This document shows positions 12,406 to 25,259 of a stretch of DNA of 64,000 bases, piece after piece. Position 1 is the stretch's first letter, and the number at the start of each line of letters is the position of its first letter. The DNA lies in NCBI GenBank assembly GCA_015680685.1, contig MNCI01004263.1:149517-213516 (forward strand), read 5' to 3'. The translations under genes and the position numbers were made by a program. Below the pieces are notes generated by a model. That model ran no database searches. It was given only the letters and a program-made list of their open reading frames with translations, and was not told the DNA's origin. The stretch comes from Gnetum montanum (Eukaryota; Streptophyta; Gnetopsida; Gnetales; Gnetaceae).

Positions 12406-13383
12406 GTTACACAAGCCCTCCAAAAAAAGAACAGTTCGTTAAGCCTGTATGACTTAATGATGGCCTCTCAAGTACACCACGAAGCCCTAGTACGTATGTT
12501 AACATCAATCCCTGTTAGTGAAAACTTACCTGCAAATGAACTGTCCATTCATGCAATAATGTCTCCACATCAAAGATCAAGGTCCATGTCACTAAGCTTC
12601 CATGTGGATAACATTAAAATAGATGAAAAAATAGGAAAATTCACCACCACACCTATGTTCATAACTATACAAGTCAACCAGTTTAAAATACATAGGGTGC
12701 ATGTTGATGATGTGGCAGCCACAAATGTAGTACCATTCCACATCATTGAATAATTAGGGCTCATAGAGTAGATAAAACCAACATCCATGACATTCCTGAA
12801 ATCATTCAGCAGATCACATGTCATAGTAAAAGGAACACTCACTTCGGACGTCATAGCGGGGGACTAGTTCCCCATGTCAGTTGAGTTTGTGGGCATAGAT
12901 GAGATGCTAGCATTTAACTTGATTTTGGGATGACCTTGGTTAGCCCAACTAAAAGCGGTATCCTCACCCATCCATCAAGAGATTCACTTACCCTACAAAG
13001 GTGGTGGAATCATTATACATGGTGACATGACTACATCCAACATCTCTTCACATGTAGGCACAAACCAAGGCTCAAAGGTTAAACTCAATGAATCTAAACA
13101 AGACGACATTACCCTTAACATTAAACAAAATGACACCATCAATGAGCCTAAACAAGATGGTACACAAGATAAAACCCTAAGTGATACTCAACCTCCAAAC
13201 CGTGATCCCCTAGAAGACATGGAAACATTACAAAACTTGGAAACATCAGAACATGCTAACATAGGGGTGATTCCCTCAAACGTCTCATGGTCAGAATTAC
13301 CATTTGACATAACTAACAAAGGAGACACTAAATATATGATCACACTACATGCCCTACTACTAATGTCAAACTTCAAAAAATAA
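12406..13383 (+). pseudogene. Retropepsin region, copy 1
   Basis: In the same frame as gag, the active-site strand reads KIHRVHVDDVAATNVVPFH (D-D-V where the family consensus is D-[DE]-G), followed by a flap region and FNLILG-x-PWLAQLKAV with SSPIHQEIHLPYKGGGIII. Stops fall at the positions where copy E has IIEQLGL (CAG), GDQFP (CAA) and LGRPW (AGA). The tail ends VSWSELPFDITNKGDTKYMI, which is conserved as LPFNVISEGDAKYRI in E and as a similar phrase in B. It would process Gag-Pol. The frame ends at 13383, just before the tandem array that separates it from the antisense gene. Confidence 0.82.
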
Positions 13384-13419
13384 AGAAGCTACTCAACAGT
13401 TGTTAAAATCTACCACACG

Positions 13420-13766
13420 TTCGAAATGACGTTAAACTACCACATGTCCAAAATGATGTAAAAATACCACATGTCCGAAATGACATAAAACTAACACACG
13501 TCCAAAATGACATTAAACTACCACACATTTGAAATGATGTTAAATTACCACATGTCCAAAATGATGTTAAACTACCACATGTTCAAAATGATGTTAAACT
13601 ACCACATGTCCAAAATGATGTTAAACTACCACACATCCGAAATGATGTTAAACTACCACACATCCAAAATGATGTTAAACTACCACATGTCCGAAATGAC
13701 GTTAAACTACCACATGTCCGAAATGATGTTAAACTACCACACATCCAAAATGATGTTAAACTACCC
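13420..13766 (+). repeat. 27-nt tandem array between protease and antisense gene, copy 1
   Basis: About 13 imperfect units of 27 bases, each containing AATGA(T/C)GTTAAACTACCACA and GTCC. Because 27 is a multiple of three, one frame stays open through the array and spells a nine-residue repeat; this is an artefact, not a gene. Read on the other strand each unit has the AGTTTAA..GTCATTTCGGAC core that recurs in the other arrays of the family (46600-46760, 55100-55370, 37740-38256). Confidence 0.9.
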
Positions 13767-14122
13767 AAAAATAGTTAAAATTTTCCCCTCTTTCGTAACA
13801 CAAGTAAAAAAGTCCATCATGACTTTAAACTGACACATGTGGCCCAAGATGGCCTTAAACTAGAACACAGTGCATTTAAGTTTCATCAAAATCAGATTCC
13901 TTATTTACATTCTAAGCCATATTTTATGTTTTACACATTACAATTTCCCTTTACATGTTATCTACATCACTATCATTCCTCTACATATTTTAAAAGAAAA
14001 GAGCTAAAAAAATGTGTAAATGTATTGTATTATATCATGATCAGGTTACATGTCCCCATTGATTATCAAAAACAACAAATTACAACAAAAAATGACAAGA
14101 TTAACAAGAATAACAAGCTAAA

Positions 14123-17100
14123 CTAGGCATTAGTGCTAGGAAGGGGTTGATCCCCAAACTGCTCTGCATCATTAGGTCCCACTCCACTGGGGCCGCCCTC
14201 ATCACCATTTTGACCCTACAACAACAAAAGTACAAAAAAACTAATTAGTAAACAAAAAATGAATAAAAAGACTAACCAAAAACAACAAAAAGTTACAAGA
14301 CTGAAATGCTTACGAGAGAAGAAGGTATAACACCAAATTCTATATGATGAAGAATCTCTTCTTCTGGCATGTACGACCAATCTTCTTCAAGACCTAAATC
14401 AATGTCGGCTACAGCTTTACCCTTGTCCAATAATGTCTAGGAAGGACATTCAAGAGGAAATTGGCCTACCAAAACTTCCCCAGAGGTAGTAGTGATGGAT
14501 CGCTCAGGAGACCCCTCCACTACCATACATTCAACAAACCTATCATAGGAAGTACGTAAGCCCAATATCTCAACAAAAATCTCCAAATGATGGCATTCAA
14601 TGGACTCTTCTTTTAGCCACTTCTTATACTGGTACTTGTGATCTTTATGGTCTTGGACCCATTTACATACGTTGGTGACAAAGGATTTCCAATCTTGACA
14701 TTTTCAATTCAACAAATCAATTTGGACCCTTTGTTTAGCTAGCTCCCAAGTCACCTGTACCTTGTTGTTTAGGATATTCCAATAATGAGAATAGGTGATC
14801 TTGGAAGTATGCCAAGTACTATCACCCACCAACCTAGAAAATGTGAAATCATAATGGGCTTTGTAGTCATTTCTCTCTTTTTCTAGCTTGGCAACATTCT
14901 TTTCTACCGATTGAACTTTTTGCCAAAAATGTTCAATGAAACGCCTGCAAGTCCAAAGAGATTTGACATTTTTAACCACACAACCTACGACTACATCATA
15001 AATATTTCTAGAAACTTGTCCAATGTCTTCAGGAAGTTCAGGTAGAGCATTGATATGGGTTGCCTTACAAGGGTCCCATTAAAGCTTGGCACCTACCAAT
15101 ACAAGAACCACACAACTTAGCCAATGAAAAATCAAATAAACAAAACGAATTAACTCAGGTCATTTGACGTTACACATCACATGTGCATACCTAATTCAAA
15201 GTTAGCTTCTTGTAAACAAGCTACCACATCATTGATAATGCCTATAACAAAGTCCACTTTGTTTGGCATTTCAAGCCATGGTCTAGATTCATTTGTGGAT
15301 TTTGGACCAGCTTGAGTTGTCGTTTCAACTATTTTCCGTAATCTTGGTACTTCTATTCGATGATTATGAGCCTCCGATGTCTTAGCATTTAAGTCTTGTA
15401 TCAACAAAAATCGTCGTAACCAGTCAAAACCAAAAAAATATATAGAGGAAAACATAGAGCAAGAAATAAAACATATCAGAAATTCCTTGGTCGGTCAACT
15501 CAGGTGGGTCATCAAGATGTAATGACCCCTCAAAGTAGCCATCAAATATCTCTCTCTCTTCACTAGAATGTCTGGAGACATTTGAACCATCTGCAAGATT
15601 CATTTCCATGGCTTCTTCCTCACCTCTTTCTAGGGAAATGAGAATCTCCTTGATCACTTCTTCATGAGCTTCTTCTTCTTCTTTCCCATCCATCTCAATG
15701 GGAATCGCTTCTAGTTTAACTACTGGAGCTGATTCCTCCCTTTCTCTTCCAGGGGTTTCCTCTAATGACATTCATAAATTCAAAGTTAACATGACATAGT
15801 AACCATACCAATTTAAATGAATGAATAAAATCAAAAAAGCAAGATAAAAATACTAACAATAAATAAAATATACTTACCTCATACTAGCAATATGAATCTA
15901 ATGTGTTTTACTCTTTGTGATCTACTCTTCAGACCAGATTCCCTAGGATGCTCAGGTCTCTCCACCTTAGACTTAGCCTTCTCGATTGTCTCCTTGATCA
16001 CATGATCAGCTCTCCTAGCAGTGCTGTGCAACCTTGGTGGTTTCAACCCTATGCTATCCTGTGTATGGTGGGAATGACTAGCAACACCCCCTATTGTAAT
16101 GGAGACTAATTCCTCAATACCTTCGGGGGCATCTTGTGATCTGGTAAGGATGAGCAGGTGATGAATCCAAGGGTGAGATATTTGGGCATGGTCCCACAAC
16201 ACATACTGACTACCTCCATGGACCACTAGGAACTTAGTACAAAAGTGAAGTGGGACTGCACATTCACGTTAGAACATAATATGATAATCTCCCCATGGAA
16301 GCCTGAAACCAGGAACTATACCCAATTATAATGCATACTAGTCTCTAGGATCGAGCGCATGATACGTGAGGGTTCTACCCCAAGAGTTCTCACTTGAGAT
16401 AGAGACTTTGAAAATGCGCATTCTCTAAACAATGGGTACAACAAATTCACTTGCATCACTTTAGAGTCCACCTGCATAGGGAAGCCCTTGGAACCCCATG
16501 ATAGACCCAACCATTCCTCAAGTTCCTTAATCACATGACCTTCTTTGTTGGCCTTGTCCACTACCACTTTGACACCATATGCCGGTACACCAAAGAGATC
16601 TGAAAAGAATTTGGTATTATGATGAAATACCACCTTAACCCCACAAACTCATGTGCTAAAATAAGTAATATCATCATTGAAAGAATCAATGATGGAAACC
16701 ATTTCAGTCACGGGAACGTTAGGAGTCAAGGCACTGAATAGATCCATCAGACCAGCATCGGTAAGGTAAGTGATGACATGTTGAGGTGTCTTTGTATGCA
16801 ACCACCATTGCGAATCTTTTGTCTCCCCCTAATTCATGAATAGGGTACCCTCAGTACTCCCAGACATGATGGTAACCCCACCAGGGGTAATATCCATTGT
16901 AAAAATATGTTAAACAAAAAAAATCAACATCATGATAAACAATGGGGTAGCAAAGATAAAAATGAAGCTTAGACCACAATCACTTACCATTAGCAAATGG
17001 ATCAGGCACACTTGGCATTAGATCAACCACTTGAGGGAAAGTGGGTCCATTGCGAGACCAATCTTCATGTAGCCACCAATGAGCTTCACAATGTTCAAAA

Positions 17101-19612
17101 GCCCTAGAAAACTGCTTATGATAATGGATAATAACACCCTTGGTTTGAGCCAACATAGTACCACGAAGAGTGGGGCCCACCATCAAAGTCTCCAAGGCTG
17201 TACACGTTAAGTCGAGTCCATCATCATTCCTCCACATCCCATGCTCATCAAAATGGGGCATGCCAAGGAAAAGGTAATCAAACAGAAACAATAGTATAAC
17301 ACCAAAGCAAACAAAATAAAGATAAAATAAAAAGAAAGTTTACCTCTCCACCTTGTACACTATTCAAGGTGGATTTTGGAATAATGTATGTACACGGAAA
17401 GCTACGAAAAAGGTGTTACTACTATTGTAGTGGCTACAAGATGGTAACTCCCAAACACGAGTTAGAGGACAGGTAGATCGAGGACCTTTGGTAGGACCTC
17501 CGTTAAAATTTAATAATCCCTCATCCACATCAACGATGAAGGCCAATATGTCATGAGATGAGCAAGGTAGTATGGTCTCAACAATACTACAAGCCAATTC
17601 TTCACTTAAATGAGACCAGATGACCATGTTAAAACCCTGCAGGATAAATGATAAAAATTCACTAGAGCCCAAATGAAACCATAACCCTTGTGATCTGATT
17701 TCCATGTCATGATGAGGTGCATTAGGATCCAAGGGACCAAACCATGACAACACACCCATGAGTTCCAACACCAAAAGAAAAGGCTTAAGTCCCCTGCATA
17801 GAGCAGAACCTTAAGTAAGTAACTTAAAACATATAAAACATATAAACTAAACAAAAAAAATAAACAAATAAGTATATAAACCTAACGAGTAAATAACATT
17901 CAACGCACATGCAAGATTACCCCTTGGGACAAGAACTCTAGTATTTGTTTCGTGTATCTAACGCTCAATGAGGAACATTAGAATCCACTAGGTAACAACA
18001 ACATTAAAAGGATAACGTTTGCAAAAATCACATTAATGGTTTAAGTTACCAAAAATCATCACACTCGTAAGTGAAAAGTATCACATAGTTCACACTATTT
18101 TAAATACTACAACTCACACCGCACATAGGAGAAACTCACACTACACATGGTAAATCAATTGTGTTACAACTGGAGATGGTAGTAGCTCACGATAAATTTA
18201 ACTCACACTACTAGGATAGCCAACTCATGTGATAATGAGGGCTACCCATGGTGTAGTAGGAACTGGTAATGCTACAACTACAATTGAAGATAACAATTTA
18301 CACTGTACTTGGCAGTCACTCACATTGTATGTGGGAAGAAACTCACGCTGCACATGAGGTTGCTCACGTTGTGTGTAAGGTTGCTCACACCATGGTGAAT
18401 AGTGAACTCATGCTACCAAAGCAACTGCTACGCAAAAACATTATCTCATGTAGCCAACAAAATGCCTTATGTTGCCAAGGCAACAGCTAACACTGTAAGG
18501 TGGTTACCTCACACTGTAATTTTCTTGTAGCACAAACTTCAAGGTTGGCTCACGATGCAATACGAGGGTAGTTGATCACCCTACCAACATTGACTCACGT
18601 TGCAAGGTAGTCACTAACGCTGCCAATAGTAGTTCACCATGACAAAGCAAACCCCTCATGCTGCCAAGAAAAAGACATTACTCATGCTAACCAAGCCTCA
18701 CGAGTATCCACACTATAACAAGGACAGTTACTCATGTTGCCCTTGTCCAATTCCCCACACCACAATCAATTCACTTACACTGAAAATTAAATATGGTAAC
18801 TCACGATGACAGAGAGGGGACACATTAAGGAGCAATCACACTGCAAATTAGTAATGCATGAGCTCACGCTGTAGTAGGAACCAATCACTCACGTCCTAGT
18901 TTGGAGGCTAGTAAATCACACCGTGTTCTAAAAGGCCCTAAAACTTGCTATATTTCAAATAGCCTTGCAACTAATGCTAGAGATGTAGCCTTGAAATTTA
19001 TGCCACAATAAATAGCAATTCAAACCCCTGGTTCTCCCAGCCAAAATGCAACCAAAAATACCCAAAGGGTGGCAATCCTTGCGACTCATGCTCCTTGTGG
19101 GCATGCCCTATGTTGCTCATGATAGCTCAAAACCAACAACAGGAATAAAAATAGTTTCCCCAAATCCAGAATCAAAGCAATAGACCCTTGAAACATAACA
19201 AAAAATGCACAAAAAATGCATCAAAAATGAAATAAAATTACACTAAGATGTGACTGTTTTAGGGCCACTCATCCTACAATCTTAGGGGAAATTGCACTGC
19301 AATTATGAATTAAAATGGAATACAAAAACCCTGGAATGTAGGGAAGAAATGAAGTCACTCTCAACACAACCAGAAATCACCCACAAACACCAAAAATCTA
19401 TGGCTCTCATAACTCATTCTTCCACTCATTGATGTTACACTGTAAGAAAAAAAATAGGAAAGGAGGGAAGGAATAAACCTGCCCGAGGTTCCAACCCACA
19501 AAGTAACCCTAGGTTATGGAATTTGTTGGAGCAGCTCCTTGCTCTCCTCCACAAACACCAAGATTTCCTGCTTCTTTTCCTTTCCCCGTTCCTGCTTCCC
19601 CTTACCCTTCAT
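14123..19612 (-). pseudogene. Antisense multi-exon gene inside copy 1 (unknown protein, about 1000 aa)
   Basis: This gene lies between protease and RT on the strand opposite to gag-pol and corresponds exon by exon to 42047-46266 in copy E. Exon 1 is 19612-19479: a Lys-rich start MKGKGKQERGKEKKQE then VFVEES, ending in phase 2 at a GT. Exon 2 is 17793-17344 (450 nt, identical in length to E; ELMGVLSWFGP, VIWSHLSEELACSIV, VHTLFQNPP). Exon 3 is about 17259-16988. Exon 4 is about 16898-15890 (FFSDLFGVPAYGVKVVVDKA, SRPWVNHL-like). Exon 5 is acidic. Exon 6 is 15394-15191. Exon 7 is about 15090-14323 (WTCRRFIEHFWQKV, a likely coiled coil). Exon 8 ends GPSGVGPNDAEQ with a stop at 14123. Decay includes a TGA in exon 2, a TAG in exon 7 and loss of the AG acceptor before exon 3 (GCAG to GCAT). 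I do not recognise the protein family. Antisense ORFs are known from other Tat-type elements, but usually near the 3' LTR. Confidence 0.8.
17794..19478 (-). repeat. Intron 1 of the antisense gene with CTCACGCTG array, copy 1
   Basis: The interval between exon 1 and exon 2 carries dozens of CTCACGCTGCACA-, CTCACGTTG- and CTCACACTG-like motifs, densest at 18060-18920; more lie upstream of exon 1 at 19610-19730. The core TCACGCTG is the same word that dominates the copy 1 LTR. There is no coding frame. In copy E the equivalent intron is filled with a different word, GCGTATACGCC, again the one used in the E LTR. Confidence 0.7.
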
Positions 19613-19777
19613 CTTACTCACGCTGCACACTCCTAGTCGCTCATGATGCATTGTTGTCCAATAGCTCATGCTATGCACTGGTCCTCTAAACTTACACTAT
19701 GTCCATTTACTCATGCTTACGCTACATTTGGGGCCATTTTATCCCATTTTGTAATTACGTGGTGCCATGTCCTCGCT

Positions 19778-19793
19778 CCTCTTATTTATTTTT
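19778..19793 (-). promoter_or_regulatory. TATA-like promoter of the antisense gene, copy 1
   Basis: The minus strand reads AAATAAATAAGAGGAG about 170 bases upstream of the exon 1 ATG. Copy E has ACTATAAAAGGGGAG at the equivalent distance (207 bases). Weak alone, supported by the comparison. Confidence 0.45.
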
Positions 19794-19929
19794 ACTTTAT
19801 ACTTGTGCTCCCAAAGTAGCTACTTCTTTTCATTTCTCTCGTGCATATTTATTAAGTTTTGCAAAGTAACCCATGCATTTGGACAAAAAAAATCCACAAA
19901 AAATCCAACAATCACAAAAATCATAATAC

Positions 19930-20060
19930 TTGTATATACTTCGAACATGACTAGTAGACGGCCCGATATGGCCTTAAACTACCGCACCTGGCCCGAGTAA
20001 GGTCTAAAATTGCCAAGTGTCCATGTCTGATGATAAACTATTTATCGCATGCCTTAGTTA
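19930..20060. repeat. Short AGTTTA/GGAC unit cluster between antisense gene and pol, copy 1
   Basis: Three or so degenerate units (GCCCGATATGGCCTTAAACT, then similar pieces to 20050) match on the reverse strand the AGTTTGATGCC..CCGGGC units at 41620-41690 in copy E. They have the same orientation relative to the element as in the other two arrays. The remaining bases from 19794 to 20114 show nothing else. Confidence 0.55.
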
Positions 20061-20114
20061 CATTAAGACATAAAAATTAAATTTACAAGAAACTAGCAAC
20101 TCACCCTTGCTCAC

Positions 20115-22240
20115 ATGGCTCCCTGTTTAATTAGTAGGGGAAAACACATGGATAGCAAGCACCTTTTCTCACCGTTGTCTATCAATGGACCACACAGGGC
20201 CATTCAACAAGAAGTCAATCTAGAATCCATTGATCTATACTCATCATCAACTTATAACAATTTCATGGCATCAACACAAGAGACACTTGATTGCTTTAGG
20301 GGAATGATGAAAACTCTAGACTTAGAAGCTAACAACATCACTGAAGATCCCCTCACCAAAGTCCCCATTACTATGTCCAATGGCAAAGTTAAAATACTAA
20401 AAATGAGTACTCTATTAAATCCACAACTAGCCAATGACATAGCTCAAGTGCTGAAAGATAACATGAACGCATTCGCTTGGTCCTATACTGATATGTCAAG
20501 ACTAGACCCTCAAATAGTCTAGCATAACATCATCCTTGATCCAAAACTTAGACTGATGAAATAAAAAGCATGAAAGGTTAAACCTGAGGTAGCATTAGCA
20601 GTTCATAATGAAATCATGAAAATTTACCAAGCTGGTTTCCTCTGATCTATTGACTACGCGGATTGGGTATCCAACATGGTTGTAGTCCCAAAGAAGAATG
20701 GGAGCATTCGCCTATGCATTGACTTCTGTGACCTCAACATAGCAACCATAAAAGATGACTTCCCCCTACCCGGTATTGATCAACTTGTTGATTCAACTGT
20801 CAGGCATGCATTGTTGTCCTTTATATGGATGGATTCTTAGGATACAACTAGATTAGGATCAACCCAAAACATCAACTCAGGACAACCTTCGTGACACCAT
20901 GGGGCACATTTTGTTATACAATGATGCCATTCGGTCTAAAAAATGTCAGTGCTACATATCAACAAGCGATGAATTACATCTTTAGTGATTATATGCTTGA
21001 TTCACTCCATGATTACATAGACGACATCGTGGTGCTTAAACATTGTCTCAAGTATGAGCTTAGACTTAACCCAAAGAAATGTGTCTTTGGGGTTAAAATA
21101 GGAAAAATGCTTGGACTCATAGTATCTGAAACAGGGAAAAGAGTAGATAACAATAAAGTTAAGGTAATAACAAATTTGAAGCCACCTAGCAACCTTACTA
21201 AACTACGCGGTCTATAAGGTAGATTATAGTTTATTAGGTGCTTCATCAAAAAACTTATGGACAAGTTGAAACCCATGCAGCATTTATGGCAAAAAAATGC
21301 CCATTTTCAATGGACTCAATAGTGCCAGGAAGCCTTTGAGAACATTAAAATGACACTAGCTCAACTACCAACAGTTTATCCCCCACAGAATAACAAACCC
21401 TTCTACATCTACCTTGCAACATCGGATTCATCTATCACATCTATGCTTTGTCAGAAATGAGAAGATGGAATCGAGATCCCTGTCTACTACCTAAGCCATG
21501 CCTTAGTGGCTCAAAAATGGAGATACAATGACATGGAGAGGTCATGTCTAGCCCATATCTTTTCCTTGAAGAAGTGGTGACATTATCTCTTCCATAACCA
21601 AGTCAACATTATTTGCAAAGATAATGTGCTTAGAGCTATCACCAATAACATTTACGAATCAAGCAAGATAGCTAGATGGAAGGCGATGATTGCTGAGTTT
21701 GACCTACACTACATAGTTCAATCTTCCACAAAGGGTCAAGCAATAGTCAATCAAATGACCGTCTCACTGATGCAAGACGAAGCAACGATCAACCTTGAGT
21801 TCCCTGATGAGAACGTGAATGCCATAGACACCGTACCTGACAACTATGATGCAATCTTATACTTTGATGGACCATCAACCTTCTGAGGAGGAAGTGCTAT
21901 AGCCATCATAACATATCCCTCTAGAGAAATTTGATCCTCTGCCTACCGATTAAACTTCCCTTGTACCAAAAATGTGGTATAATATGAAGGTATTCTTAGA
22001 GATCTTATGGTAGCACTAGCTTTAGGAATCACATGGCTCGTAGTTCAAGGTGACTCACAGCTAGTAATCAATTAGGTCATGGATGTTTTTGCGTGAAAAG
22101 CTTCACATTTACAACTGTACTATGACTTAACTAAGCACTTGATGAAATAGTTAACAAAAATAGACATGCAACATGTTCCTAGAAACAAAAATACCATCAC
22201 AGATGCACTCGCAACACTAGCCTTAAACGTGACACCCGAC
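20115..22240 (+). pseudogene. Reverse transcriptase, RNase H and second RNase H, copy 1
   Basis: Starts near ATG 20115 (a second Met at 20150, MDSKHLF, aligns with MDCKCLTK in E). RT motifs: NMVVVPKKNGSIRLCIDF, TTFVTPWGTFCYTMMPFGLKN, and YIDDIVV (the YxDD box) near 21016. About 20 codons after YIDD appear deleted, since LKHCLKYELRLNPKKC follows at once. A one-base frameshift lies near 20820. RNase H 1: FYIYLATSDSS, PVYYLSHALVA, SLKKW-x-HYLF. A linker with EFPDENVNAIDTVPD leads to a second, Tat-type RNase H: LYFDGPSTF, TGA, GGSA, VQGDSQLVIN, TDALATLAL. Stops are frequent. In a live element this converts RNA to double-stranded DNA. The TGA in the second RNase H is shared with copy E. Confidence 0.87.
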
Positions 22241-23582
22241 ATGTTTCATGTGTTGCCTAGTTCCATAATGAACTATGCCAAACCCATAACCGACACTCCT
22301 GATGACATACTTATAGCATCCGTTAGTACCACACATGTAGTGGAATGTTATGATGACATAGAAGAGTACCTTCTACATGGTGAACCACCACTACATCTAA
22401 CAAATGCTCAAAGGGACGCAGTGCAAAACAGTTCTTGACAATATGTGCTAATAGGAGAAACGTTATGTCATAGATCCTATGAAGGAATTTTGTTAGTGTG
22501 CGTTAGTAGCATTGATGGTCACATGATCATGGAGCAAGTTCATGAAGGACTTTGCGGAGGGCACATAGCGCCTAAGGAAATGGCAATGAAAATCAAACGT
22601 TTAGGCTATTATTGGCCACACATGGAATATGATTATTTCTACAAGGTCAAAATATGCAACGTTTGTCAGAAGCATGGTAATTTAATACATGTGCCACCTA
22701 ATGAGTTGCATACAACACAAATCACATGGACTTTTCAGAAATGGGGGTTAGACATCATTGGACAGATAACTCCCCCATCTTTAGCAGGACATAGCTTCAT
22801 CATCACCATGACTGAATACTTCACAAAATGGGTAGAAGCTATTCCCCTTAGGAAGACCACATCCAAGCAAGTGTGAAATTTCATACTTGAGAACACTGTA
22901 ACCCATTTTGGCATCCCAATGACCATAATCACCAATAATGGGCCACATTTTAGTAGTGCTGAAACCAAAAACTTCTATGAGAGCTTAGGCATCAAACACT
23001 CGTTTTCATCACCATACTACCCACAAAGCAATGGTCAAGAAGATTCCATGAATAAAAATATCATCATGGTGCTCAAGAAAATACTTCATCAGAGCAAAAG
23101 AAGATGGCATGAATAGCTAGTTTATGTGCTATGGGCATATCAAATGACGCATCGTACATCCATAGGTAAGACACGAGATAGCCTTGTATACGGATTTGAA
23201 GCTATCTTACCTTTGGAGTTACAGGTTTCCTCATTGTGGATAACACTCTCTAGCCTCCTCAATGAAGGTAAGAATAATGAGCTACGCATTTTTGACCTTG
23301 ACTTGGTGGAAGAAGAAAGGATACAAGTCCTCGATCAAATCGAATGGTACCAGAGAAAACAATGGCGATGTCATCAACATAATCCACATAAGCGGCAGAT
23401 CAAGGAAGGTGACCTAGTCCTCAAGGTAGTCTGTGACCACTTGAACAAATTCTCAGCCAACTGGGAAGGGCCTTACTTAGTCACTAAGGCATAAAAATAG
23501 GGCATTCAACTTGGCTAATATGAATGGCAATGAGTTTGCTAATCCAAAAAACCACATGTATCTCAAACTGTATTATGTCTGA
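22241..23582 (+). pseudogene. Integrase, copy 1
   Basis: The frame is the same as the upstream RNase H. The zinc domain is visible as H...GGH...CNVCQKH near 22535-22675. The catalytic core has GLDIIGQIT (first Asp), TIITNNGPHFSS where the second Asp is Asn, and NGQEDSMNK where E has NGQAEATNK with the Glu. Two of the three DDE residues are thus altered. The C-terminal part has VYGFEAILPLELQV, QIEWYQRKQ and a GDLVLK...NWEGPYLV segment of GPY/F type; there is no chromodomain. Integrase joins the cDNA to host DNA. Stops at, for example, 22438, 22874 and 23114 and the changed residues mean it is dead. Confidence 0.87.
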
Positions 23583-23605
23583 AAAAACTTAAGGTATGCA
23601 CTCGT

Positions 23606-23947
23606 CCTAGCATCATGATGGTAAAATGATACCATAGACTCATCCTGGCATCATGATGGTAAACTAATACCACAAATTTGTCCTAGCATCATGATGGTAA
23701 ACTAATACCACAGATTCGTCCTGGCATCATGATAGTAAACTGATACCATAGATTCATCCTGGCATCATGATGGTAAACTGATACCACAGATTCGTCCTAG
23801 CAGCATGATGGTAAATTGATACCATAGATTTGTCCTAGCATCATGAAGGTAAACTAATACCATAGACTCGTCCTGGCATCATGATGGTAAACTGATACCA
23901 CAGATTTGTCCTGGCGTTATGATGACAAACTAACACCACAAAGCTCC
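23606..23947 (+). repeat. 38-nt tandem array after integrase, copy 1
   Basis: Nine imperfect 38-base units, each with CATCATGATGGTAAACT, GATACCA and CGTCCTGG. On the reverse strand each unit reads AGTTTACCATCATGATGCCAGGAC and so carries the family core. The equivalent place in copy E has eight 37-base units. Less regular relatives continue to about 24130 (ACTATAAACTGGC forms). Confidence 0.9.
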
Positions 23948-25259
23948 ATCCAGTATGACGTTAAATTACCACATTGTTGTCTTCTAGGGCCCACTAAGAC
24001 TATAAACTAGCTTGCCTCTTCGCAGTATGCCACGACTATAAACTGGCACTACACCATCCGCTACGACACTAAACTGGTAATATCCAAAGGGTTATGATGT
24101 AAAACTAATCCATGAAAGTCTGCTAAGACTATAAAATAGCAACATCATCACTGGCCCATTGATCTATTATTGCAATCAATGACTTTTCTTCATCTAAAAC
24201 CTACTGCATAATTCACCACATGAACTCTGATGACACTAATCCTTCTCATCTTGCTTGCCTAAAGTTTAACACAGTGCCTCCATCCCATCAACTATATTCA
24301 TGTTTATAGTGTTTTGGACTAACTCACTTGTGGTTTTCTTGTCCTCTTGGAGTTGTGTTTGTAGGATGATGCTCTGAGGTATTCATGCATTGATGCACTT
24401 CATCACAGTGACAAGGTACCACATTATTTCTGATGCATGCAACCAGGTTAATCAATCTACTCATGAGTACATTCCTAATTCCCGATGCATACCTTATTCC
24501 CCAACATGTTCTCCCTATCCTACTCAGTTACACCTCCTAGATACATCCCATTCACCCCAAAAATTGGAATCACACTGTTGCATACTGTGACTCTCCAAGA
24601 AGTTGCAACCCACAACACAGCATAGCACATGATACAACTACAAGCACACGAGCATGAGTACAACATTAAAAAAAAGAAACAAAAAAATATCAAAGAGAAA
24701 AATACATCATAAGGCCATTAGCTCTTCCCATACAAGCCCCAGGTGGGAAGGTAGTTGTCTTGAAAGAAAACACTTGTGTCTCAAGCAATCATCACACCAC
24801 ATCATCGTGTGGCTTTGGCTATTGACAACGGGTTCCCTCTAACACTCCCAAGGATCCTATTTCTCCAAAGAATTCCCCCCCTCATCACGAGGCTTTGGAT
24901 GTTGACAACGGGTTCTCTTAAACATGATACAAGAGTTTCGTTCCTTCAAAGGATGCACCTCCCATGCCTTGGTTCCAAGTTTGCTAGATACTGGCCATCG
25001 ACAAGGACCAACATGACTTATTCACAAGAGCATTCCGCTCCCACAGTTAAACAAAATAATCCCTTGATTAATCTCTAATCCCACAATTACAACCTGCTTC
25101 CCATGCATCTCAAAACTTCATTTCCTAATCCAATGTACTTCTGAACATGGTGCGATGACATCCAGCTAGGTGCTTGATAGATAGTGCTTGATGCTAAGTT
25201 CCTCGTGGTATTTTATACTTCTTTGTTGATGCCTCTTGGGTGGATTCCTTCAAGCGTCA
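23948..25259 (+). other. 3' non-coding region of copy 1
   Basis: Degenerate array units run to about 24130, then a region similar in order to 36765-37739 of copy E and 52930-53800 of B: an A-rich tract at 24664-24705 and a CCCAGGTGGGAAGG..TTGTCTTGA segment. Two GTGGCTTTGG..GACAACGGGTTC copies at 24810-24920 form a local duplication. No gene is seen. Confidence 0.6.

Noticed and set aside
13507-13833. 108-residue open frame with a nine-residue repeat (MMLNYHTSK-like)
   Set aside because: It is the 27-nt tandem array read in one frame; the unit length is a multiple of three, and flanking copies have no frame here.
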